This document shows positions 1 to 64,000 of a DNA stretch of 64,000 bases, in pieces. The stretch is from the NCBI GenBank assembly GCA_037975125.1, contig CM075857.1, positions 74,047,345 to 74,111,344 on the forward strand. The letters run 5' to 3'. The translations under genes were made by a program, and so were the position numbers. Below the pieces are notes generated by a model, which was not told the DNA's origin, ran no database searches, and worked only from the letters and a program-made list of their open reading frames with translations. The stretch comes from Latrodectus hesperus. Lineage: Eukaryota > Arthropoda > Arachnida > Araneae > Theridiidae. Numbering within the stretch: position 1 is the stretch's first letter; every line of letters begins with the position of its first letter.

Positions 1-641
1 AATGCTATAATGACAAATTAATAAATAAATGTATATATAAACTAATTCGCAATTTTATTATCAGTTATTATTCTTTTGTGTGTTTCTAAAGTTTTTTATG
101 CGTATATCAAATTGTTTCATGATTTCAGTTTAAAAAAATGCATGCATATGTTATCTAACTGAGCGATTTCAATTCGGAATAAAGTCTTTAAAACCATTTA
201 ATTTTTTTTTTGTATTTTATTTGTGGAATTAAGAGAATCGGGTGCGTTTTTATTTTCAACAAAAGTACAAAGGAGAGCCTATGCTTTAAAAATTTTGTTA
301 AATCTTTCAATTAACTTTAAATAAGTGATTGTAAGATTATTTGTCCAATTATTTTGATATATTGTGGTGAGTATTAAACTAATTCTCCTGTTTTTACTGT
401 TATCAAACATAATATTGATGTAAAATCGTTTTTTATAGATGATACAGTAATAACTTTAATAAATAATATTAAATACAAGATTTTTTTTTAAATGAATACT
501 AATAAATTTACTCTTTGGGACAAGAAAACAAATTCGAGTTACTAAGGTAATTTTATGTATATATACTGTACCTTTTTCTTCCATCATTTTCTAATTTAAA
601 AACAAAGTTTCTAAACATTTCTAATTCAAATGTTTCTACAG
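1..641. other. AT-rich flank, no gene seen
   Basis: Very AT-rich sequence with short A and T runs and no open frame, repeat or RNA signature that I can support. It ends in a pyrimidine-biased tract and a TTTCTACAG acceptor-like site just before the possible exon at 642. Confidence 0.5.
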
Positions 642-776
642 TATTCCATTGAATCTAAATCTGCTTCTTCATCTTATGAGATCAACAATAGATTAAGCAC
701 GACAACCAATCAGCTTTCAACTCCTCCTACCACTTATTCTATCACTCATTTGCTTGTCACTCAATTCATAAAGTAA
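642..776 (+). CDS. possible terminal coding exon of an upstream gene
   Basis: Seen: an acceptor-like TTTCTACAG is followed by 44 open codons rich in Ser and Thr (composition such as STTTNQLSTPPTTYS), ending THLLVTQFIK and a TAA stop at 774-776. The stretch is less AT-rich than its surroundings. I do not recognise the protein. The same end also reads AAA|GTAAGTG, a strong splice-donor match at 772-773, so the stretch could instead be an internal or untranslated exon, for example a 5' leader exon of the Rh gene. A CCAATCAG motif at 706-713 would fit a promoter reading. The call rests on splice-like borders and openness only and could be chance. Confidence 0.28.
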   Translation, partial: YSIESKSASSSYEINNRLSTTTNQLSTPPTTYSITHLLVTQFIK

Positions 777-1116
777 GTGTAAAAAATAAGGAGCTATGAA
801 AAAATGCAGTAGAGTAAATGGAAACAAGAAGAGAATTTCGAAATATTTTTAAATATCTGCTATTTTAAAATTTCAATTAAAATAACTTTTTCTAGAATGT
901 ATAAATAGAAATTTAATATAAAAACGAAAACGTTAATATTTATTAGAAATATAGAAATAATAAAATTAAAAGGCGTTTATATTTATAAGAATTATATGTA
1001 CTTAAATTTTTTTTAAACTTTTTTGTATTTACAAATTTTTTCTGTTGAATTCCAAACAAAAAAATTTCTTTAAGCATTTTCTGAGGGGTTGAATTTATTT
1101 TTCGCTTTGGAATATC
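777..1116 (+). promoter_or_regulatory. 5' flank / leader of the Rh gene, no clear core promoter
   Basis: AT-rich stretch directly before the Rh start codon. A pyrimidine-rich run ending TTTCTTTAAG near 1074 could be an acceptor joining a distant leader exon to the start-codon exon. No TATA plus initiator pair at good spacing was found, so the transcription start is not located. Confidence 0.2.
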
Positions 1117-52076
<50,960 letters not shown>

Positions 52077-52182
52077 TATATCAAAGAAATATGAGAACAA
52101 AACTTCATAAATTCTTCCGAAAAGTTCATCTTTCCAGAAGTCGAATTCCAATTTATGAGTTTACTATTTCAAACTTTCCGAA

Positions 52183-52370
52183 AATAAATTTGGAATTTTA
52201 TAACAAATTACTATATTAATAATAAATCAGTTATATCGGGGAACAAAGTAGAAATTTAGATACATTTTCTGAGTTTTAGATGTGATTTTGGAAAAATTTT
52301 TATTCTGAAATTTATTTCTAACCAAATATTGTCTTTTCATTTTTACTTCAAAGAGAATATGAAGAATAAA
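52183..52370 (+). terminator. candidate polyadenylation signals of the Rh gene
   Basis: AATAAA occurs at 52183-52188, 52221-52226 and 52365-52370, about 107 to 290 bases after the stop codon. In AT-rich DNA this hexamer is common by chance, so which one is used cannot be told. Confidence 0.4.
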
Positions 52371-55300
52371 ATTTGTATTATTTATCCAATGATGAACAAA
52401 ATAGTTAGTTCATATAAATAGCTAAGCACTATAGAATAGTTAGCTATATGAATTATAAAGATATTGTGTTCATTATAATGTTGGAATCCCACGTATTTTA
52501 TTAATAGTAATTGTGAATAATTTTTGAACTTGTTGGCTAGTCTATTAACACATGGTATTGCATTGAAAACCATTGATAAGAATAATATAGCTTTTGTTGA
52601 CAAATATCCAACTACATTGCAGTTTTGTATAATGTTAATATTAATTATAAATTATGCTTGAATTTTAGCAAAATATTAATATATCAGCAGATTTTATGAA
52701 CTAAATAAAATAGTAAATGCTCTTAATAACTATTTTTACATGTTAAATTAGAGATAAACCAGAAGTAATGTTCAGTACCTTTTAATTTTAAATATTTAAG
52801 TTTTTCATTAGCAAACAATATAAAATTTATTATATTTAAGAAAATTATCAAGAAAATATAAAAAGATTTGTAAATTCTTTTAAAAATTTTAGTTATCATA
52901 TTGGTAAATATGGCATAAGAGTTTCAGTAGAATAATTAAAGAAATCAGTCTAGTTATCTAATAAGAAATTGTTTTACATAATGTTTCCCATTCAATATAC
53001 GAACTAAGCCTCAAAGTTAGAAAAAAGTTTTTTTTTTTTTTTTCCCCGCAAGCATGAAATACTACTAGGATTGTAGAACTGCTTAGTTCGAGAATAAGTG
53101 ATTATTTTGTATGCAACACATGATTATCAGCATACCATAATACATTATTTTTGTACACTATTCCTATTTCTACGGTAGTCATCTAGGTATATCAGAGATT
53201 ATAGAAAAAGCTTTTTATCATTTTTAAAATTTTAAAAGCATTTTACATAGGCTCTGTTTTGTTATGTTACAAATTACTGTCTTTAAACTGAAAAGAAAAT
53301 TGTAGTTAATAAAATATTGCATATACAATAGCTTGTATTTTTTTATGAAAGGAAGTCTTTTTTATTCTTTTCCTATTCGTTATATTTACTGCATAATTTT
53401 TTATTTTATAAAAATATATACTCTTTAAAGTTTGCGAAAATACATTAAATTATTTAGTGTTATTGAAAGCAATCATCCGTAATTTGCTATCAGTTTGGCA
53501 CTACGTATTTGATACTATTATCACGCAAATATCTGGGACATACATTTTTTTATTAATATATAGTTTTGATAAATAAATGGTTTTTTAGTCGTAATTTCAA
53601 CATTCTAAGGCCTTGAAATAACTATTTTTGTTTTGTTTGTTTTTCGACCTTTAAAATTAATTGTTTCTTTGAATTTCCATTAAACAACTTTTTCTATATG
53701 TAAAAGAATTTTCCATGTATGTGTGCATGTTCGTATAAAATTTTATCCGAAAACATGTAAAGGAAAAGAAGATAATCATTCAAGCAAATCTAATGCAATT
53801 TAAATAAATATAAATTTTGTAGCTAATTAATATTGTAAACGAAGGCGAAAAATTTTGCATAATTTATCACAATTACATTCTTTCTTGAAAAGGAAGAATA
53901 TTATACGGAAACATATTTATTGCCTAATTAACAATATTTATTTTGTATAATCTTAATAATGTGTATGCATATTTTGTATATTTTGTGTAACACAATTTTA
54001 AGTATTTATTACTAGCTTCTCTATTCTGAATTGTCTAAAATATTATTTAACTTGATATTCATTAAAAAACATTATTTTCTTATAATGGATTAAAATTGTT
54101 TTGTTACTGCACAGTATTTTAACAATAAAAATATTATATTTTCAAGCAATTTGTACTTTTAATCCTCAAACTAAATACATATACTTATGATTACTTAAAT
54201 ATAGGATATATCGTCATTAAAATGAAACTAGGTATGGATAGCAACGATGATAGTTTTAACAACTGAGATTTTTTTTAATTGAACAATAATTTTTAAAACT
54301 ATTTTTTTCTACCATTCATTAAAAATTTACATTTAATAATGTTGAATTATACCCATTTCTTATCTTAGAGTTCTCAAAAATAATGTCAAAAAAATCAGTT
54401 CACATAAAATTTTAAATTTTTTTTGATTTTACCTCCTTTTATTTAATGTTTTGAGCGCTGAATTAGTGGTTAAACTATTGTTTCAGCACAAAATTTGTTC
54501 ATTAATAATTAGAAGCTGTTGTGTGTGTAAAAAATATTTAATTTTATAACTATATTGGAAATTTTTATGACATTAATTATTACTTTTCTTAAGCATTCCA
54601 ATTTTTTTATTAGATTTGCTATCTTAATATATGATGCAAGTATCATATACACATTAACACATTTCATAATTTTTATTTTATAATATTACCACATTTATCT
54701 AGCTTATTTCGATGCCCCATTTCTCTAGCTTTTTTCTTTGTTATTCTACTGTGTTGTTCTCGTGAAATTTTTATATTCTGAAATAAAAATAAATTGCATT
54801 AAATTAGACAAATAAATGGTAAAATAAACAGAAAACAGTAAAAATTTAAGAAATCATTTTTAGTGATAAGCGATTAACAGATCTCATATTTTTTGGTTTG
54901 TTGATCTTTGAATAGTGATTATATTCAACACTGCACGGAGTTCATTACATTTTCTTTTGCAATATCAAATAAAAGCAGAATAATTTACAATAGTCATTTC
55001 ATTTTTTAATCACTTCTAAATAAATAGTCTTGTACAAAAAAGAAAACAATTTTAATAAAATTGCAAAAAATCTTTTCCAAAAGATTTTTGTATCTGTAGA
55101 CAAATCCCCGAAGTTCTTGTCGTCAGGATGATTTGGAGAAGATTCTAAATTTTTATAGGAGACTGAAGATGAAAAGTTGGCACAAAAGTTAACAGCATAA
55201 TTCCACTAGAATAATAAAAAGCGTTTAAAAATAGCATCAGTAATTCTCGTATTATCTGAATAATGGATTTCTTAGGTCAATCTTGTATTAGTAACGGAGA

Positions 55301-55566
55301 GTTTTGTCTGTTTTTTTTTTTATCTTAGCGAATTTATTAAAAGTTGTATTTTCCTAAAACTATATTGCATTAATTTTTTATACTTAAGCAAACATATTAT
55401 TTAAGAATATTTTTGTGAAAGCATGATTAGAAATATAATTAGCATAAATTGAAAAAATATAAGAATAAATACAAAATTCTAAAACTCATATGCTTAGCAA
55501 TACATTCAGCGCGAAATCAGCTTAAATAGAATTACTAAAATATAATTAATGGTAAGTTAATGACAT
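52371..55566. other. AT-rich intergenic stretch
   Basis: No gene or element supported. A run of more than 15 T followed by CCCCGCAAGC at 53025-53052 could be the tail of a minus-strand retroposon but has no other support. Confidence 0.6.
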
Positions 55567-55598
55567 TTGATTAATTTTAAAACTTACCATAATTAAAG

Positions 55599-56130
55599 GT
55601 AAGTTTTAAAATTAATCAAATACCAAATGAAGAATAATAAAGGGAAAATGCGAAATATAGTAAGCAAATGGAACATATATTCAATAGATAGTTCAAAATT
55701 TAAAAGAAACATAGAATAAAAGGGAAATGAAACGAAGCACCAACATGGCCAGCTTCTTCAGGGGGTGATGACCATATTGATTTTGACTACCATAAATTTA
55801 ATAGTGTATTTTGGCTTGACATTTATTTCCTCTATTTTGACTTGATATTATATATTTTGGCTTGACATTTTAATGTGGCTTTAGGGTGTATTGATTTCAT
55901 TAAGACTTCAGTCCGCAGCCAATGAAAAAAAGACATACTTTGTGCCAATATGGTGAACACCCCTTGAAGAAGCTGGCCATATTGAGACTTCATTTCAATT
56001 TTCCTTTTATTCTTTATTTATCTTAAATTCTGAATTATCTATTGAATATATGTTCCATCCGTTTACTGTACTTCGTATTTTCTCTTTATTATTCTTCATT
56101 TGGCATTTGATTACATTTCTAAAAACTTAC
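55599..56130. mobile_element. foldback-type MITE with ~180-bp inverted repeats
   Basis: The left arm (about 55599-55780) and right arm (about 55940-56130) are reverse complements over nearly their full length. Examples are CCAAATGAAGAATAATAAAG, GGAACATATATTCAATAGAT and ATGGCCAGCTTCTTCA on the left, matched in reverse on the right. A central spacer of about 160 bases holds repeated TTTTGGCTTGACATTT. There is no coding frame. Just outside the left arm, AATTTTAAAACTTACC (55573-55588) is again complementary to the arm start, forming a small extra hairpin. Confidence 0.88.
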
Positions 56131-57877
<1,747 letters not shown>

Positions 57878-58298
57878 TAAAAAAGAATAGATATTTAAAA
57901 TGATTACCAGAACAAAATAAAAAGGGCAAAAAATTTAAAAAAAATTAAACAGGGAAAAGAACACAAGAGATACAGTCTTTAAAGAACTCATGAAAGTTTT
58001 GGCGTTCGAGTACATTTTTGTCCTTGTGATTCTGTTTTTTGAGAATTTTTATCTAGTTTTGGGCATAGAAAAAATGTTCTGTATGCATAGTGACTAAAGT
58101 ACAAATTTGCATGCACTAGATGAAAGGATGCTCATTTTATTTGAATGATGTACCATGCAATCATGGCCTATTTGCTCACAAACTCTTTTCGGGATATTGG
58201 ACAAAAAATTTTCATAGTATCTTAAATGTTAGATCGGAATTTGCCTTTAAAAATTTTCCATCTGATCATATTATTCATATTATTGATCATATTACTGA

Positions 58299-58625
58299 TC
58301 ATATTATTGAAGTATTCATTAATTTCTTAAAAATTTGTTTTAAGAACTCCAAAGTCACTGTTCCTCCACCAGTTCCTCCAAAGTCACTAATTGACTTTGG
58401 CGGAACTGGTTTAAAGTCTTGTGGCAAAAATGATCCTCTCTCAGCTAGTGAATCTGCCATTTCGTTACCACCGATATTCACTTATGAAAGTTCACCATTG
58501 ATTGTTTTGTTGTATTTATAAAGAAAATTCCAGATTTCTGTAAAAATCTAATTATCTATGTTATGAGTTATAGCTATTGCCTGAATGGATGCTTTAGAAT
58601 CAATTAGCATTACTCTCTCTCTCTG
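58299..58625 (-). pseudogene. non-LTR retrotransposon RNase H fragment
   Basis: On the minus strand LIDSKASIQAIA (about 58605-58570) matches the RNase H segment DS-SAIQAI with a catalytic Asp. VNIGGNEMADSLAERGSFLP (about 58484-58425) matches the later PGNE-AD-LA block with another catalytic Asp. Between and around them are at least two in-frame stops. This arrangement is typical of the RNase H domain at the end of ORF2 in Jockey/I-type LINEs of arthropods. No reverse transcriptase part is visible, so this is a dead fragment. Confidence 0.68.
58367..58412. repeat. 19-bp-arm inverted repeat
   Basis: ACCAGTTCCTCCAAAGTCA and TGACTTTGGCGGAACTGGT are reverse complements with one mismatch around a short CTAAT centre. 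A partial direct copy, CCAAAGTCACTGTTCCTCCA, lies just upstream at about 58349. It lies within the RNase H fragment. Confidence 0.85.
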
Positions 58626-60899
<2,274 letters not shown>

Positions 60900-61317
60900 A
60901 GTAATTTCCCTCTCGACAACGATATCGATTAGCTGTGTGCAGAATGCGTCACAGATCTTCAAATATAGTGGACGAAACTGGCAACTGGAAACGGAAAAGC
61001 CCAAATTTCTGGGTGTTACTGTGGCTGACGCGAGTGTATATGCGCTCTCCAGTTTTCTGTCAGAATTCTGTGTTATTAAGCAGAACTATCACCTTTAAAC
61101 TGTTGTAATCGGTGGAGCAAAAAGCTCGGATCATATCCACGATCATTCATTCATCAGTTATTCATATTTTTCGATAATCTCAAAAACTTATCGCACTTCA
61201 CGGCACTACATGTGTGTTGAGGTGTAGAGAGGACAAAACACAAATCTGTAGACCTAAGATATTTCTTTAAATCAGAATTTCTCTTTACTTCATAACAATA
61301 AACAGTTACCCTCAGTC
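60900..61317 (+). promoter_or_regulatory. putative promoter and 5' leader of the next gene
   Basis: Clearly less AT-rich than the flanking kilobases, with a cAMP-element-like TGACGCGAG at about 61025, TATATG near 61037 and an initiator-like TCAGAA near 61060, roughly 24 bases apart. About 250 bases of leader would then precede the ATG at 61318. This is inferred from composition and position. Confidence 0.4.
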
Positions 61318-61389
61318 ATGAAGTTTATAATTTTAAATATATTGACTATTTCCCTTTCATGTGTGTTTGCTGCGTCATCTCGTGAAGAG
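61318..61389 (+). CDS. first coding exon of a secreted or ER-targeted protein (partial)
   Basis: ATG at 61318 opens 24 codons, MKFIILNILTISLSCVFA then ASSREE, ending exactly at GAG|GTAAGT, a consensus donor. The first 18 residues form a textbook signal peptide: a Lys near the start, a hydrophobic core, and Ala at -1 with small residues before it. The protein therefore enters the secretory pathway; its identity cannot be told from 24 residues. Acidic residues right after cleavage are common in ER lumenal proteins such as disulfide isomerases, but that is a guess only. No continuing exon was found up to 64000, so the rest lies beyond the window. Confidence 0.72.
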
Positions 61390-64000
61390 GTAAGTTTAAT
61401 GTCAATATATATTTTTATTTCTGTTTATCATGATCAATTTAATGAAATATTGTCTATTTCTTAATTATTGGCGTATTATGTAATTTATAAAACAATTTTG
61501 TTCATTTCCGAAAAATTCTTTTTAAAATGATAATTTTTTTCAAGAGTAATATATTTATAGTCAATATTTTCCTGATATTATAATATTTTAAATTAAAAAA
61601 GTTGTAAAAGAGTCGGCAGCGAAGTTATTTATTACTTAACTTTGGTAATTTACTTTTATAACCTATTTTATTAATAGTAAACATACGTTATATTTAATAT
61701 TTCGAACCTTAACCTTTTTAAGCTCATTAAACGATTTTAACAAATTTTATTTTATTTTCCAAAAACTTATAATATATCTTAAATAAAATTTTAAGCAAAT
61801 TTTAAATCAATATTTTTCAGTTTTTTGAGAATTGCTATTTGTAGTAAATTCAACATGAGGGAAACAAGGAAACTTTTATTTTGATAAAATAATTTAATGT
61901 TTGATATATTAATTTTAAAATGCAACCCTTGGTCAAGCATAATAACTCTAAGGTTAAATATAATATAATATAATCTGTAATTTGCTATTACCACTTTATA
62001 AATAATTCTGTTTCTAATCATATATTAACATTACCTTCATTGTAGTATGACTAGCATTCATTTAAATATGTATTTCATTATTTGATAATGTATATTTTTA
62101 ATTGCTAAGTTTTGTGAAATCATTTTCAATTTCTTGCCTACTTATAATTTGTATATTTATAAGTTGTAGTTTGATTATAACTATTAAACAATCTTATTTG
62201 TTTTCAAAATGTAAATTTCCATTCGGGTAATGTAGTTTATTCAAAATAAAAAATATTAATTTGGTCAAAGTATTTGTTAAAATATTTTAATAAAATTTTG
62301 GTTTGTTGTATTTTTTATTTGCTGTATTTTTCATATTTTTTGCACTGTTAGTACAAATTGGATACCTTTCTATCGAGCACGAGACAAAAATACACAAGTG
62401 TTTAGAAGAGAATTAAATACTTACATAAAAGGTTAATTACTTCTATACTGTACAATATTAGATAATTAGATTAAAATAATGATTGTTATAAAATATTAAA
62501 TAACTTTTTACTGTTTCTTTAATGTATTGTTTTGAAAAATTTAGTTCTTGATTGTTATTAGTTTTCAAATGTATTACTCATGAAATTTCATTATTGTATG
62601 GTACCTGGCTAAGAAAAAAAATACCAAGATTAATTTTCATGTGTATTACATTCATTTTTATCCTGTATTCATCTTTATTTAATTGTACTGGAATCAGAAC
62701 TTTCTAGAAGGTACACGTATATTTGTTTCTTTAGGTTTGTTTTGTTTAATCATCACTTTTATTTAACAAACTTAGTTTAACTTAAAATTATATTTTATTC
62801 AAATTATTTTAATATGTACAAAATAAAAACAAGTTATTTTTTACTTGTAACTACAAATCAGTTTAATAGAAAGGACAGATTATTGCTGTATACAATAAAG
62901 GATTTCTTCTGGACTTAAAATATAGTTTTTGAATAATCAGTAGACTAACAATCTGCATGAAGTTCATTGCTGTAAAAATGTATTGTCTCCCCAATGGAAG
63001 TAATCAGATTAAATAAAATAATCAATATTGTTTAAATTTTTCAAGTTAGAAAAGCTTATTAATAAAAGTGTAATATTTTTAAAGTGTGATGTGATTTATA
63101 AGAAGGGTCGATAACATTTAAATGTGAAATAGATTGTTTGGAAAATCAAAATTACAACATACATTAATGCCAAATATCTAATTAAACTATTAGATTATTT
63201 GCTTATAGGTAAAGGGCATTGGATACTAATTTTTTATCATTAATTCCTATTAATAAAGTAGCACAGATCATTGGGTATTGTATATCATGTCATTAATGCA
63301 GTAAAAAAAAAAGCATAATTTGAACACCACTGAAATCAAAACAGTTTACAGCACTTACATATCACGAGAATTTATCATGATTAAAATACACATTGGATAA
63401 ATCCCATGTTCTTCCATCAAAAACTATATTACCAAAGTATTTTATTAAGTGGAGTATAAATTTTTCAGAGCTGGTAGACAAATGAAAAGCTTCTGTTCAA
63501 CTGCTCATGGATTCGAATCCCACCTTGAACTTGGATGTTTAGTAGTTTATAATCCAATTTAAACCATTGGTCCTGGTCTAATTAGTCCTTGGGTACAAAA
63601 ATTGAACATGGTGAATATAAGGTCAGCAGAAAAAAAGCAATTAAATTTTGCCATATTTTTATACAATATTTATCTAAAAGACTGAATATCTAAAAAAACT
63701 CTTAATTTTTAAATTTCTAAGAAAATGTATTTTAGTAGCTTGTCACAGAGTTAAAAATTCCTTTTCGTTGGATCCCTTGGAATCTCAATAAGAAAGCTGT
63801 TTCAATTTCTATAATAATCTATCAAGAAATTCTTTTCTTAATTTCCTGTTGTAATTTAATATTTATGTATTATGTAATTTATAATCTAATTGAGACCTAT
63901 ATATTTGGGAAGGTAATTTATAATGTAATTAATGATTTCACATACATGTACACTCAATACAGAAATTTATGAAGAAATCTGGTAAGTAAATGGTTCACAC
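61390..64000 (+). other. intron 1 (part) of the signal-peptide gene
   Basis: Follows the GTAAGT donor. AT-rich throughout; no acceptor followed by a convincing open frame was seen. Contains a tRNA-like SINE head at 63466-63620. Confidence 0.55.
63466..63620 (+). mobile_element. tRNA-derived SINE
   Basis: AGCTGGTAGAC near 63469 resembles a pol III A box, and GGATTCGAATCCCA at 63509-63522 contains a perfect B box at tRNA-like distance. A GC-richer body follows (to about 63620). The stems do not form a proper cloverleaf, so a SINE is more likely than a tRNA gene. Confidence 0.52.

Overview
This is a eukaryotic, strongly AT-rich stretch. It has long introns, many (TA)n microsatellites and many decayed DNA transposons. 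Together with the protein sequence of the main gene this points to an arthropod; an arachnid such as a spider is my best guess, but that is inference and the sequence does not prove it. No bacterial-style operon, CRISPR array, rRNA or intact tRNA gene is visible. Most apparent open frames, including all the long Tyr-Ile repeats, are artefacts of (TA)n tracts or shadows of transposon genes.

The dominant feature is one complete protein gene on the + strand, spread over about 51 kb (coding span 1117-52076). Nine exons join in phase to give a 453-residue Rh-family (Rhesus/Rh50-type) ammonium/ammonia channel. It has the pore aspartate and both pore histidines of the family. Intron 3 is best explained as a GC-AG intron, and the end of exon 3 has been tandemly duplicated into that intron. 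Intron 1 alone is about 17.8 kb.

The introns carry transposable elements. Intron 1 has an irritans-like mariner (2984-4394), a SINE-like retroposon (4776-5005), a Tc1-like element set between two (TA)n tracts (6962-8216), an internally deleted mariner (10348-11233), a SINE with 13-bp target duplications (12541-12769) and a non-autonomous hAT element with 8-bp duplications (16674-17442). Intron 2 has a three-copy tandem repeat and an old Tc1/mariner transposase remnant. Intron 4 has a tRNA-like SINE head, and intron 5 an LTR-like promoter/polyA unit and a 600-bp pogo/Tigger-like MITE. Intron 8 has a nearly intact long-TIR DD41D-type element (43605-45536) and a 2.9-kb hAT element with a broken BED-finger transposase (47320-50240).

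Two gene edges lie outside the Rh gene. A possible last exon of an upstream gene sits at 642-776 (weak). At 61318-61389 a GC-richer promoter region leads into the first coding exon of a secreted or ER-targeted protein, whose remaining exons are beyond the window. Between the Rh gene and that exon are a foldback MITE (about 55599-56130), a decayed RNase H fragment of a non-LTR retrotransposon (58299-58625) and more (TA)n tracts. I saw no convincing new biological system. The most informative points are the Rh gene model with its GC-AG intron and partial exon duplication, and the near-intact DD41D-type transposon.
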